Shown piece after piece: positions 34,916-46,900 of a stretch of DNA of 64,000 nucleotides. The first letter of the stretch is position 1, and each line of letters opens with the position of its first letter. The stretch lies in NCBI GenBank assembly GCA_003313425.1, contig NHZP01000080.1:1-64000 (forward strand), given 5' to 3'. Source of the DNA: Pseudopyrenochaeta lycopersici (taxonomy: Eukaryota; Ascomycota; Dothideomycetes; Pleosporales; Pseudopyrenochaetaceae). The notes below the pieces were generated by a model. That model saw only the letters and a list, made by a program, of their open reading frames with translations, searched no databases and was not told where the DNA came from. The position numbers and the translations under genes are program-made.

Positions 34916-35714
34916 TTTAATGGATTAAAATCAAGTATGGAACAGCAGATGCTATTTTGGAGTTTTGAGGCTTTGTCACAAAAAATAGGTTTGTGTTGTT
35001 GCAATGGTCTACTGTAACGACTTTGATCGCTATTTATCTTACGACAAGCTAATACAACGCGGAATTGCGGATGTTTTCTCCAGTTCTAAGCTAAGGAAAA
35101 CATAAAAATGCTCGGCCTATGGATGAAAATAGCAATGTCGTGTCAGGGCCGTAAGTGCAAGAGCCCCGTACTCGATACTGATCCATTCGATCCTCCGATT
35201 GATCAGCAAGATCTACTCGGCCAATACAAACTCGCGGAATGGACCAAATTAGAACAAACCTGATGGCATCTGCAAGCTTGCGTACTCGAGACCAACGTAG
35301 TACGGGGCAAAGCTTGGTAGTAGTAGGGATGTAGCCTTCGGGCCATCGGATCATCCGAACCCCTCTTCCGCTTGGCAATTCCCTCCGCCATGTCTCAGAG
35401 TGGACATCAATGCGCAAATGCAACTAACTCCATTAACACCTTAGTTACGCGGGGACATAGCGCCGATGTTGAAGTGATTACCAATGCAGGAGCCAAGATA
35501 GCGCCTTGAACATGCTAGGCCCGTGGATGCAACCGTTTCCATCTCGAAAGAAAGATCACGTAACTGTGAGGCTTGTCTGGCAAGGGTCCGACAAAGGCTG
35601 CCTGGAGAGAATTATCAATTTCTGAAAAAGCCCATCCAATCAGTTGTGCTGCCAATACTATCACAGTCAATGGAGCTTCGGACCTTGGTGATGCAGTTGT
35701 CCATCATTCATCAG
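34916..35714. other. Upstream region of the NmrA-like gene
   Basis: Contains the promoter of the NmrA-like gene (start at 34915, minus). A minus frame at 35423-35091 and a plus frame at 35523-35801 are open but have no family features; the latter begins with a weak Cys-rich motif (RNCEACLARVRQR). No repeat seen before the right arm starts at 35715. Confidence 0.35.
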
Positions 35715-36080
35715 TTGCTCGGCCCTTTCCGGCCAATTCATATTGTTTGTCAAGTGACTCATCTGTCGACTCGGAGCTCGGAGTACCGAGCGGCGGGCTG
35801 AAGGATACACCTATGCCATAGAATGATGATAGTCATGCATTGGGGCGAATATTGGGGCTCTGGCGATCAAGCCTCTAGACTCTCTACTGGATTATCTCTG
35901 TGCCTTCAGGTAGGGGCTTTAGTCTGCGACTTATACCAGCAAGGGATATCGCCCGATCGTGGATGGTGGTATTTTAAAACGTCAGAGACCCATTGCTGTC
36001 TATCTAAAGCGATGGGCTGTGCATCGGATTAGAGAGAGGTTCAGCAATTGGTCCATGGTGGACCTGGTCTAGGATCTCGG
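35715..36080 (-). repeat. Right arm of about 360-bp inverted repeat
   Basis: Reverse-complement partner of 33091-33465. Its outer end, at about 36080, lies 130 bp before the start of the hydrolase gene at 36209. No matching flanking duplication was found at the two outer ends, so transposon origin is inferred from the arm length and arrangement only. Confidence 0.85.
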
Positions 36081-36929
36081 AATAAGAGATTAGGATATAT
36101 CAGGTGGACGTTTATAAATGCCGTTTCCTTTTCCTCTATCTCTCTTAATTCCCGAACTTCATCCTCCCTGTACTGCTTCCATACATTCACAATTGATGTT
36201 TCCATACGATGTCATTCACGCTAGACCCCGATATCCAAGCCATCCTCAAGCAGGGCTCCTCTGCAGCGCCGCACCCATCACCATTAGATCCACCCAAATT
36301 AAATGACATCGAAGGGCGGCGCTTCATGTTTGCCACCATGTTGAGTAAGATGTCACCCCCTCTGCCGAAGGACATAATAAGAAAGGACGTTGCGGTGGCT
36401 GGCAGCGATGGTTACCAAATCAATTGCCGTTTATACGAGAGAGCAGATTTGCGGAACGGAGGTCCTGGTGTTCTGTACCTTCATGGTGGAGGATACGTCG
36501 CTGGTGGTGGACTCGATGTGTACGATGGCATCGTGGGCACGATAGTGGCGCAGACGGGTGTACCATTCTTCGCGCCAGATTATCGCCTGGCACCCGAAGC
36601 GCAGTATCCTACCAATGTTGATGATGCGCATAGAGCACTGCTCTATATGTTTCACCATGCCTCGGAGTTTGGTGTGGATACTGGAAGAATAGCAGTGATG
36701 GGAGACAGTGGCGGAGGTGGCCTTGCAGCAGCATTAGTGGCAGGTATGCCAGCCCGTAATACAACCCATATCGCTGACGCAGTGGTAGCATTATAATCTT
36801 GAGCATAGAGGGCCTCGAATTGCCAAGCAAATTCTCGTCTATCCTATGCTAGACGATCGAAACATCGATCCAGATCCATTGGTCAACGATATAGCTGCCT
36901 GGAAGGCAGAAGACAACCGCATCGGCTGG

Positions 36930-39617
36930 CAGTGCTGTAAACGATATTTCTTAACGATATAAGGGCTATATCGTTTAGTTAGTATCGTTAAGCTCGAATA
37001 TCGTTTATATCGTTATCGTTAAGGATTGTTTAGTAATCGCACGCTATTCCTGAACAGGCAATTTGTAAAAGTTTTCCATTGTTTAGTCTACCTCTAGAAC
37101 CTCATCGCCGCCGGCGTCTTCGAATAGGATCTGCTGAGGAAACGTAATTTTAGCTCGAATCCAGCTCTTGAGGCACTCTGTGAGCTGTATCGTCGCCGAT
37201 CCAAGGCAAAACCGTGTCCATGTGACCGTCCGACGAGCCCCAGAGAAGATACGCTCTGGCTCAGCGCTCATAGCTGGAATTGAGAGTATATTAATTGCCA
37301 TGTGGTGAAGGCGTGGATAATCCTTCTTCCGAGCTGGATCTAGCCACCAGTCTAATGCCGTCGTGCCTGAGGGCAGCGTCGTCTGAGCCTGATTAATAAA
37401 TAATTCGAACTCGTCGGCGACAGGAGCGGCTAGCTTCATCTGGCCAGCAGCTAAGTCAAACGCAGATGGCTCAGCTGACTTGGGAGTGCTATAAGTAGTC
37501 GGTTGATCGTCAATCTGACGATTTGCGTACTCCTGCTCCCAGAGCTTTCTGACAGCCTTCAACGCCGGGTCTCTCCAGCTCTTTCGCCAATTATCCTTGA
37601 TATATTGTAGCCGGAATGAGGGATGGAGGAGGAGGGAGGCCGCGTAGACAGAGCTATCAGAAGTCATAGCGTAATATTTGTCGAACAAATACCAACTAGC
37701 CATAAGAGCTGTTAGATAACGTCCTTTGTTGAGTGACTTAGCACGGTCCTGCGCATGAATCGTCAGATCTAGTCAAAATAGCTCGTTTGACGTACCATTT
37801 CGTTATGAAACACCTTTATTATAATATCCATAGTATAAGCGACTTGATCAATCGTCGCCTTATCGCCCTGGGTAAGCTCAGTCGCGCGGTTGAAGGTGCT
37901 GAGGAAGTTGTAGGTGTCGTTGAGCACTTGCCAATCGTCAGCATCCAGCTGATCCTCTCTCAGATCGTCGATATGGCGTTGACAGTAGATGGTAATTGCC
38001 ATTCTAACATCCTCCTCGCGTGCGACGGCGATGACCTTGTACCAGCTGTTCCATCTGGTGGCGTTTTCCTGAGGAATCACGCGGCCCTTGGCCAGCTTCT
38101 TGAACTCATTGTACCGCGCATCTGACGCTCGGAAGTGGACCTCAATATTGTGAAGTTTTCCGAGAGCACCTTGTGCCCTCCACGTTGCTGCCTCCGCAGA
38201 GCTCAAGCGTGAGACAAGGTGCTCTTCTACGCCATCTTGATTATCACTTTGCATCTGTCGAGCAGCTTCCTTAACCGCCTCTTGGTCCTTTGCAAATAAG
38301 AAGGCTTGGGCAGCGAGGTTGAGGATGTGGCCAAAACACCTCATACGATAGTGAGCTGCTGGGTAAGATCCAAGCCCCGCCTTCGTCATCGCTTCTTCAA
38401 CGAACCGCATCATCTTATCGTTAGCAGAGGCGTTATCGCTAACAACGTAGCCGAGCAGATGGAGGATTTCGTAAGAATTGAGTGTTCGAATAAGCGCGTC
38501 AGCCGTTTCCTGTCCGGTATGAGATTGGAGCTCAGGCAATGCGATCAGAGCCTTCTTGAGCTTGCCTTCGTCAACGAACTGTGCGCAGATAGCCATGAGG
38601 TTCTTCCGATTCGGTGAGGACCAGCAGTCCACAGCAAAGTGAATCTTGTACCCAGAGCGCTGGAGCTTTGATTTAAGGATATTCCGATGGGCGACGTAAG
38701 ACTTCTTTATTAACTTTGGAAGAGTACCGCGCGACTGGAGCAGTTGACCTCTAACTGCCGGGTTTGTAGCATTTAGTAAGTCCTCTAGCTCTGGCCATTC
38801 GACGGCGCTGATAGGGAGATTTCGCACAGTAATGAGCCGGATGAGAGCCTCGTTAAAGCGCTCTCGATTAATAACGTCACCCATCCTCTGCTGAGCGACG
38901 CGCTCCTTCTGCGCGCTCATCTTCGACGGAGTTGCTGCAAAGCTTCTTTTAAGAGGACTGTCTGCAGCTGACGCTGCCGCCAGCTTCTTTTCCTCCGGTT
39001 TCTGGATTCCATAGGTAGACTTAAGGTGCGCCCACGCTGACTCGGAGTTGGTATACCGTCTTGAGCAGAGCTTACAGTAATAGTAGAGCCCAGATCCGTG
39101 GTGTATCGCCTCTCTATCCTCTTCCCTGCCTTCACGACAGTATAGCCAGATATCCGACCGAGTTATCCGCCGTTTGCGCTTAGAAGAGGAGGATTCTGAG
39201 GTTGTTAGCGATGAACTGGCGGCGGCAGACACCTGAGAGGCAGAGTCGGATGGCCGTAAGTTAGATACCTCATCCATGTCCATGTTGGAGAGGGCACTAG
39301 ACACCTCGGAAGCAACCTCAGCGTCAGCCATAGTATAGACAAAAGCACTTAAATCAGGATAGAACAATGACTTTTTAGTGTTTAAGAACAAATTTAAACA
39401 GGTAAGCACTCTGTGCGGGGTCGGTAATGCAGCTATCTGGCTAATTTGGCAGGGATTGACATTGAACGGGCCCCTGCTCGAATGCTACTATTTATATATA
39501 TATATCGTTAAGGCCTAACGATACCGATATCGTTAGAATCTATATCGTTAGTTAACGATAACGATATCGGTATCGTTATCGTTAAGCCTTAACGATACCA
39601 TATCGGTTACAGCACTG
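36930..39617 (-). mobile_element. hAT element 4, intact, in the hydrolase gene
   Basis: A 2,688-bp element starting CAGTGCTGTAAACGATAT and ending ATATCGGTTACAGCACTG, with TCGGCTGG duplicated at 36922-36929 and 39618-39625. Both ends are filled with ATATCGTTAACGATAT-like units. The transposase gene is on the minus strand. Confidence 0.95.
37083..39331 (-). CDS. hAT transposase (element 4), about 733 residues
   Basis: Exons 39331-37796 and 37748-37083 flank a 47-nt intron (GTACGT to GCGCAG) at the position conserved in elements 1 and 2. I start at the ATG at 39331 (MADAEVASEVSS); upstream codons look like leader. A zinc-finger region (YYCKLCSRRY then AWAHLKSTYG) is near residue 90. The core shows IHFAVDCWSSPNRKN, GYVVSDNASANDK and RMRCFGHILNLAAQ, and the C-terminus IPAMSAEPERIFSGARRT. 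A Ser-rich N-terminus with KRKRR could be the nuclear signal. No stop inside; probably functional. Confidence 0.93.
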
Positions 39618-39956
39618 TCGGCTGGGATTCAATTCTGGGATCCAGTCGGGGCACAGAGAGTGTTAGGCCATCTGCAGCACCAGCTAGGATGGAGAATGCT
39701 GCTGGCCTACCACCTACATTCATTGATGTTGGGGAGCTGGACATCTTCCGCAATGAGTGCCTTGCATATGCTAAGATGCTCTTTCTGGCGGGCATCAGCT
39801 GCGAGCTGCACATCTATGCGGGTTGCATTCACGGCTTCGAAGTCATAGCACCTAAAGCAAATGTGTCGCAAAGAGCTTTGCAGAACAGATATCGAGCTAT
39901 TGAGGCTATATGAGTGTTTAGTACCTAGCATGTCGCTTGGCAGCTTGGGACTACTA

Positions 39957-41306
39957 CAGTGACCCCGCAAAAGTTTCCGCCGCACTAGCGCGACGCGTTC
40001 CCTCACAACATCTCCTTCTCAACTTTCAAGTATCATAACTATGCCACCACAACGCCAAATTTTACAAGAAATAGACCAAAATGCGCGCAGAGGCCCTAAT
40101 TTAACAGTCCAGCAGCGAGATCAAATTATTGGGATGCTGCATGGTGGTTCTACAGTTGCTCAAGTTGCTGACGCGTATGGCCGGAGTGAACGCGCTATAC
40201 GCGACCTCAGGAAGAAATATCGCCAAACAGGCACAACTGCAGATAAACCTCGCAGCGGCCGACCACCTATACTATTGCTTCATCAAAAGAAGATCATCTA
40301 TCGCAAAGCACGTGCACAGCCAAAAATTGAGTACAAAGAGCTAGCTGAAGTGGCAGTGGTTGTGAATCCAGATGGCACCTCTTCAAAGCCGCCCAGCTCT
40401 AGCACACTATCCCGATACCTCAAAAGACAAGGCCTCACCAAATCTCCTTGTAAAAAGCGTCCTAAGCTCCATCGCGGGGATGCGTTGAGGCGCCTCAAGT
40501 TCTGCAAGGAGTACTCTCAATTCCCATGGCATCGGCGCACGCTCAAGTTCTCTGACGAATGCTTAGTTCAGATGGGCTCAGGGCAAAACCAAGAGTGGGT
40601 TTTTCGAAATTCACAAGAGAAATGGAAGACAATAATGCTCCAAACCTATAGCTGCGGTAAAAAGGTGTCACAAATGGTATAGGGTTCAATATGGTTGGAT
40701 GAACGTGGTTGTGCCCGGAGAAGTCCTCTAGTCATAATAGAGCGTGATTTCGATGCTCCAAAGTATGGGTACTCCGCCAAAAGTTACATTAAGGCCTTGA
40801 CCAAAGGGCTTCTGCCATCTTGGCGTCGTTCTCAGCTATTTATGCAGGATAACGCGCGCATACACACAGCTGCAGCGACGCGTGAGTTCCTGCGCGAGCA
40901 CCACATCACCACCATCAAATGGCCAGCATACTCACCTGATCTCAACCCAATTGAGCACCTCTGGTGGTACCTGAAGAAGCGCATGTACAAATTCTATCCA
41001 CAATATAACAATTACAGCCAAGCTATAGAAGAGTGGGATGGCTTTTGCAGTGCATTGAAAGAGTGCTGGCGGCGCATCCCAGCCAAGCTCATCAAGCGCC
41101 TCATCTTGAGTATGCGGCAACGAATTGCTGCATGTAAAAAGGCGCGAGGATGGCAAACCAAATATTGATCATCTATGCAACTTTTGGCCCAAAAAAAAAC
41201 TAATTATATAATATTTTGGCTGAGATATATGGAGTTGAAGTTTGGTGTACATGTGCTTGAGAGGGTGGCTTGTGCGTGCGCGGCGGAAACTTTTGCGGGG
41301 TCACTG
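39957..41306 (+). mobile_element. Tc1-type element, copy C (full length)
   Basis: A 1,350-bp element with ends CAGTGACCCCGCAAAAG and CTTTTGCGGGGTCACTG, flanked by TA at 39955-39956 and 41307-41308. It lies only 43 bp after the hydrolase stop codon. This is the best-preserved of the three Tc1 copies. Confidence 0.96.
40041..41168 (+). pseudogene. Tc1 transposase (DD34E), open except for one TAG
   Basis: Starts at the ATG at 40041 (MPPQRQILQEIDQN) and ends TGA at 41166-41168. The N-terminal helix-turn-helix pair, the GRPP linker and the three catalytic residues (KFSDECLV, FMQDNARIH, PDLNPIEHLWWYL) are all kept. One in-frame TAG at 40680-40682 follows SQMV, the same codon that is a stop in copy B. 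A TGG to TAG change at a conserved Trp explains it. Two copies sharing the stop means either it predates their spread or it does not prevent mobility, for example if another copy supplies transposase. Confidence 0.92.
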
Positions 41307-41308
41307 TA

Positions 41309-42290
41309 AATCCAACACCGAAAAAAAGTTGGGGATCTCTAGCTGATGGGGAGAAATTCACAATCATGGACAAGAGCATTGTGGAAGCGGAGCGCAGGCA
41401 GAGAAAGCGGGCACCACCAGGACGACAAGTCCATGGTAGGTGCACGCTGACAAATACAGCGCTAGCCCTTCGGAGAGTATCACGACGCTCCTACCAATGA
41501 CCCCATCCGATCGTCTCACAACCTATCCAGTCTTCACATACAGTCATGCGGAACATGGTCGGCAACCCTCGGTCCGAGTCCTGCAATGCGTCCTTTCACT
41601 TCAGCACTCCGCGAGACGCTTGGCGCACACACGGAGTTCCGAGCATGGCGGTCCAGAGTCACATTAAAGTTACGTTCCACCGGCTAGAGTGGGGCCCAGC
41701 CTAGATGCGCCGCGCCTTGGCAATGCCAACATACTTTGGACAAGGGTCGGCAGAATGGCCTAGCGGCCGACTTGGGGCCTGACCTACCTAGGCACGCGGG
41801 CGCCAAAAGAGGTCGCACCGCAAAATGCCTTGGCGTCCCTCAACACACACACACAAATTACAATGGAGAGGAGGTCAATTGAGCATTTTTCAAGTAGATT
41901 GTAACAAGCTGGGTTGCTCACAAGGCGAGGCAGTATATTTAGCTATTTCTATCTTTTTTTGGTGTTGCAGCTGTCAAAACAGAGCGCTCTTGCGCGAGGT
42001 TACCAACCAGTCATTTGACCATCTATTGTAATGTAATCTCTCAGCCTATCTAGCATAGAATTAACATGGTTATTAATGAAGCTTTATCCTATCTTCTCCT
42101 AGCCCTCAAGAGCAAGCTCACGTGTATCTCTGTCAGATTCAAGGACTATTTGGCTTGATCTTTGATGAATTTTGATGATGAACGTGATTGATTGATTCTG
42201 TGTTCTCTCCCCTCCTTTCTATGACTGCCTTGCTTCCGGAGGTTCCGAAGGCCGTAGTATCGGTCCTTCTATTCATCGCCCTTCCCTGTG
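41309..42290. other. No gene recognised
   Basis: About 1 kb without a convincing frame. From about 42050 the sequence may be LTR of a retrotransposon in minus orientation, because it runs without a break into the LTR-like end at 42292-42326. I could not find the other LTR boundary. Confidence 0.3.
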
Positions 42291-42291
42291 T

Positions 42292-42326
42292 AGTACTTCT
42301 GAGTTTATCTTTTATATCTAACAGGC
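42292..42326. repeat. LTR-like end fragment
   Basis: Near copy of 591-624 (TGTAGTACTTCTGAG ... ATATCTAACA). The reverse complement starts TGTTAGATATAAAAG, which looks like an LTR start with a TATA box close by. It lies immediately before a hAT coding fragment, suggesting nested insertion. Confidence 0.4.
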
Positions 42327-42436
42327 CTTACAGCATTTGTGTAATCTGACAGCTTCATATATGCCTCCAACCGTTCTACGAGGCCACACTTTTAACCCAA
42401 GCACAAAAGGATACACTCTGCCGATATTTCACAACG

Positions 42437-42997
42437 TTGGACTTTGTTCTACAAGAGACGTATAGGGCTCAGGCATATTTTCAGGAGCAAGTCCAAGAGC
42501 ACCCCGACAGGGATGAACTCACTATTTTAGCAACTGGAGCAGCTACTGCTTGGGAAAAGGCAGAGACCTACTACAATCTAGTAGATGAATATCCTGCTTA
42601 TTACGCCTCCCACGTCCTTCGGCCTGCAAAGAAGTGGCTCTGGTTTCATGAGCAATGGGACGATCATGAAGAGAAAAAGAATTGGCAGGTTAATCGTAAG
42701 ATTACTCAGGGCGTTCGGGAACTCTGGGAGAGCGAATATAAAGGGAAGAACACCGCGGAGTTGTCGAGTGATAAAATCCAACCACAGAAGCCACAGAAAC
42801 CTCATCAATCTAACGACTTTGGTCGCCTTCGAGCTCACGAAGAAGTCAAGCAAAAGGCCTCTGCCACTTCAGATCGATACACAGCCTTCATTAACACTGA
42901 TCCAGAGGATGAAGAAGACGTCTTGGCGTACTGGAATGCCCGCTATACCACACAACCTGATCTTGCTCGATTTGCGCTCGATATGCTGTTGTCAGAT
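42437..42997 (+). pseudogene. hAT transposase C-terminal fragment
   Basis: The frame reads AWEKAETYYNLVDEYPAYYA, SHVLRPAKKWLWFHEQW and TQGVRELWESEYKGK, matching the region just before the dimerisation block in hAT element 5 (YYQKLGDSPVYLAAVVLDPAK). It stops at ARFALDML, exactly where the IPAMS block should follow, because an LTR-like sequence begins there. The N-terminal two thirds of the gene and both element ends are missing. It belongs to a hAT family distinct from the intact ones. Confidence 0.75.
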
Positions 42998-43209
42998 TGT
43001 CAGAAACAAGGTGCGTGCCCCGAAAGAGTATGCTGTTGGATCTACAGCACAGCGGCGAGGGTACGCGATACTGTATTGTAGTACAAAGCTCGGGTGTAAC
43101 CACTTGGCGCACACACACTCCATAAAAAAAGAGAAAAATAGGGAACTAGAATCAAGACAATCAATTCTGATTCATCCACTCTGACCAAAACATGCATTAA
43201 ATTCTAACA
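42998..43209. repeat. LTR-like repeat, second copy
   Basis: The part 43005-43125 is about 90% identical to 18326-18450. It starts near TGTCAGAAACAAGG and could end TTCTAACA at 43209. It truncates the hAT fragment on its left. No target duplication seen. Confidence 0.5.
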
Positions 43210-43252
43210 GTTAAATTGAAATAAACGTGTGCCGAAGGGTCGCCTAATATTC

Positions 43253-43360
43253 TTAATAATTAATAATATATTTATTGACAAGACCTATATCGATATCGAT
43301 ATCGTTAAGCTTATCAATAAATATGCCCTTAACAATAAATATATATTTATTACTGAGAAG
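43253..43360. repeat. AT-rich hAT-type subterminal remnant
   Basis: About 100 bp of TAATAAATATATTTATT and ATATCGATATCG units in both orientations, similar in style to the subterminal regions of the hAT elements but with a different core. It truncates the 3' end of the MULE transposase. Termini not defined. Confidence 0.4.
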
Positions 43361-43951
43361 TCTGGCAGGAGGTGAAGCCACTGTAAAGTACACAGCAACA
43401 GCAACAGGCGGAGACGAACGAGGGGAGGCAAGAGTAGGTATAGGAGCGGGCGCAGGGATTGATACACACACACAGGTGGTCACAGGATTTGCACTTGCTG
43501 TAGATGTAGGAATCGACACGGTCACAGAGGCATTCACTTGTCGTAGAGCTTCAGCAAGGGTTTGACCATGGGGTTGATGTTGAGGTTGGAAGTGAGGAAT
43601 AGAAGGCACCACGCGTCGTTCGAAAGCTGATGGATCTCGCCGAGTTGATGCCTCGTTTCTCTTTAGTCCACCTCCTGTCTGCGCAGTGAGCGGCTCCAGA
43701 ATAGAATGATGTGGCCTTGGAGACAGGTGGATAGACAGTCCTTGCTCGCGCTGATAGCGCCAATGGTCATCGTAGAGATGATTTAGTCGTAATGTTGATC
43801 CAGCCGTCGTCACTTCTTGCAGCGTATGGCGACATGGAAGACCGTTCGTTTTCTCGAAAAGGCCGGAACAAGGATGTCCGCCGCGACGCTGTCTCTGCTC
43901 TTTCTGGCACAGTAGATCCTGTTGCCTGATCCGCTCGATTGCCGGTGGCGT

Positions 43952-46900
43952 CAGTGTGGCCAATGGATGGAAGCTATTTGGATTGTCCATCCAATCCGCT
44001 TCGTTTTGGATTGGATTGGATTGGATGGAGGAATCCAATGAATCCAAATCGAAATTACTGCCGCCACACTGTGGTGGAGATTAGAGAACGAGGCATCAAA
44101 GTGCCAATGCGTAAGCCATATTTGCTAGCTAAGCGAAATGGCTGATTCCGAGCGAATTTCTTCGCATTATCGTGAAGATAATTCTGAGTACGGGGCGACA
44201 GATACTCCGTGCATAAACCACTGGAATCATAGCTATTTGCTTCCTTATAAAACGAGCCCAAGGTGACGAAGTCTGAGTTGCAAGGCGTTGAAGGTGTCGC
44301 ACCTTTTCAAAAAAAAATAGCTCTGGATCTAACATGCCTCATTAAGTTATTGTTCTTGTTTTGCTCTCTGCAGCAGTTATCACTACTGTTATTACTGCGT
44401 CACATGACATCACTATTACCTCTTACGGTTGACGCTTTACGGTCATTTGAGGGGGAGAAGGTTGCTCTATCTGCTCCTTCAACATGCTCTGCACTGTCTG
44501 CACCACTCTCCGCGGTAGGGCCCTGAAATAATTCTCTTGCACTTATACTAACCTTTCTCTGAATAGGATGGCCGAGCTTTCGTCGCCAATGAGTCCCATT
44601 ATACCGATTCGGACCACGATTGGTCGTGGGTGCAATGGAGGTTGCTTCCCGGACATTCAATCCCTTTGTCACGTTCAATGAAGAGGATTCGAGGATGGTT
44701 CTGGGCGTTTGGCGCACCAACAGAGGAGCAGGGGACGAAGAAAAGATTCTGGCTCTGTAAGGAATGTCATCTGGCTGGGAAAGGTGGCCATTACAACACC
44801 GACAATGGTACCTCTGCCGTGAATACACATTTACGAGATATCCATCATCTGGCCTGGGATAAAGACAACAAAGAAGTTATCGACGATACCTCAAAGAGGT
44901 GGCTCTGGACAATGAAAGGCAAGCCCGCTCCCTCTACGGCGGATGCTGCTAGCCTCGACGCGTCTATTCCTCGAGAACAGGAAATCATGAACTATTTAGC
45001 GCGAGAATTTGATACGAATCGATTCCAGAGGCTTCTCGTTCGTTGGATTGTCTATGACAATGTCTCCTTTCGTCAAGTTGATAGTGCAGCGTTCCGTGAG
45101 CTCATTAGATACCTCTCTTCCCGTGCGGAACCGGCAATGCCTTCCCATACCACGATTTCGGCCTGGGTAGCTCATGGTTTTGAGCTTCATAAAGCGACAG
45201 TGAAGAAGGAGTTGAAAGATGCTTCGAGTAAAGTCCACTTCGCATTTGATCTCTGGACCTCCGGAAACCTATTATCCCTCAACGGCATTGTCGCTCACTT
45301 TCTCAACAAGGACTTTAAGGCTCGATGCATCCTTCTCTCGACTCCAGAGCAACTGGGCTCACACGCAGGTATCAACATCGCCGATGGGGTCAGCAAGGTT
45401 ATCGACGACTTTGAGGTCATGAACAAGATAGGATACTTTGTGCTTGACAACGCTTCGAACAACGATACGGCAATGGATGCTCTTGCAGAGACGTATGGTT
45501 TTGATGCAATTAAACGACGCCTTCGCTGCTCTGGCCATATTATCAATCTCATTGCTCGCCATCTTCTTTTCGGCGTGGACCCAGATTTATTCGAAATGGA
45601 GGATCAGATGCCAAATAACATCAAAGAGAGTTTGAGGCATTGGAGAAAAAACGGACCGGTCGGCAAACTTCACAACCTGGTTGTTTGGACGTATTCAAGC
45701 CCCCAACGACGAGCTAGATGGATCGCAGGTAAGTTTACTGCCCTTCCGGCAAATTCAGTTCTTAATGTACCGTAGCACAGCAGAAATACATCGAAGAATC
45801 CGATGGTGAGGCCGATAAAGCCGACCTCAAGACTTACGAGCTCTGCCGAGACAACAATACACGCTGGGATAGCGTCTATAATATGCTCCGTCGTGCGAAT
45901 AAACTCCGCAATGCTCTCGATTATTGGCTTGAATCAGAAGAGAGACTGATCAAACGGAACAATGCCAAGGGTACAAAGTTGCCAGTTGAGGATGCAGCAA
46001 TCTGCAAGGACATCTTCACAGATAGGTTAACGGAAAAGGACTGGGACATACTCTCCGAGTATGAAAGACTGCTCAGGCCATGTTATGAGGCGACGCTAGA
46101 TCTACAGGGTCGACCAGGTGATGGTACATCCAGCGGGCTGACAAACGTCATTCAGGATATCGAGTATATTCTCGAAGAGCTGACTGCTGTTTATGCCTCA
46201 TACGAATCTGCAGCAGAAGACATTATTCAAGGGGAATGGCATTTCAAGGCCCAAATCAAGCTTGCAATCGACAAAGCTCAACAGTATTACCAGAAGCTTG
46301 GAGACTCGCCTGTCTACCTTGCCGCCGTCGTTCTTGATCCTGCGAAGAACTGGGATTATCTCGAAGCGTTCTGGAACAAGCAGCCGAAGTGGATCAAAGA
46401 CGGGCAGAGAGCAGTCAAAAGGCTCTGGCTTGACAGCTACAAGCAACAGCCCATTTCAGATGCCCTTTCGCCCCAAAAGAAGAACCCGCGCGATGGTGAG
46501 CCCACGGGCATTCAAGCGTATCGAATGAGAGGTATCAAAGCTGCGCAGACAGCTAACCGTGAGAAGAGAAGGGATGAATATGACCGCTATTGCACTCAAG
46601 GGCAGATCGAGTGTGACGAGCCAATCGCCTGGTGGACAACGACTGGCAAAGCCCAGTATCCGCAGCTTGCGCAGATGGCTATCGATATCCTCAGTATTCC
46701 GGCAATGAGCGACGAGCCAGAAAGAATATTTAGTAGATTGGGCATGATGATAACTGACCGCCGCAATCATCTACAGTGTAGTACAGCACAGGCAGCACAG
46801 TGTCTGTATTCATGGGACAAGGCCGGTATTATCGACATAAGGCAAAAGCCGGTTGAATGAGAAAAGGTGTCATATTTTGTAGCAAGATCTCTCCATCATA

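Larger units (their letters stand above)
36209..39913 (+). pseudogene. Alpha/beta hydrolase fold-3 esterase split by a hAT element
   Basis: The first part, 36209-36929, encodes a hormone-sensitive-lipase-type enzyme: the oxyanion motif YLHGGGYVAGG, the substrate-pocket block APDYRLAPEAQYP, and the nucleophile GDSGGGG. A likely intron lies at about 36738-36775; its exact donor is unclear. The following block AKQILVYPMLDDR fits the family. Coding resumes after the element at 39626 with FIDVGELDIFRNE (acid residue) and HIYAGCIHGFE (catalytic His), ending TGA at 39911-39913. The hAT element 36930-39617 is flanked by TCGGCTGG. The enzyme would have hydrolysed short esters, probably in the cytosol, as no signal peptide is seen. 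Confidence 0.88.

Noticed and set aside
42891..43118. Minus-strand frame CRSNSILFRGTHLVSD shared with 18246-18437
   Set aside because: It is shared because the DNA is the same LTR-like repeat, not because it encodes a conserved protein. The frames differ on both sides.
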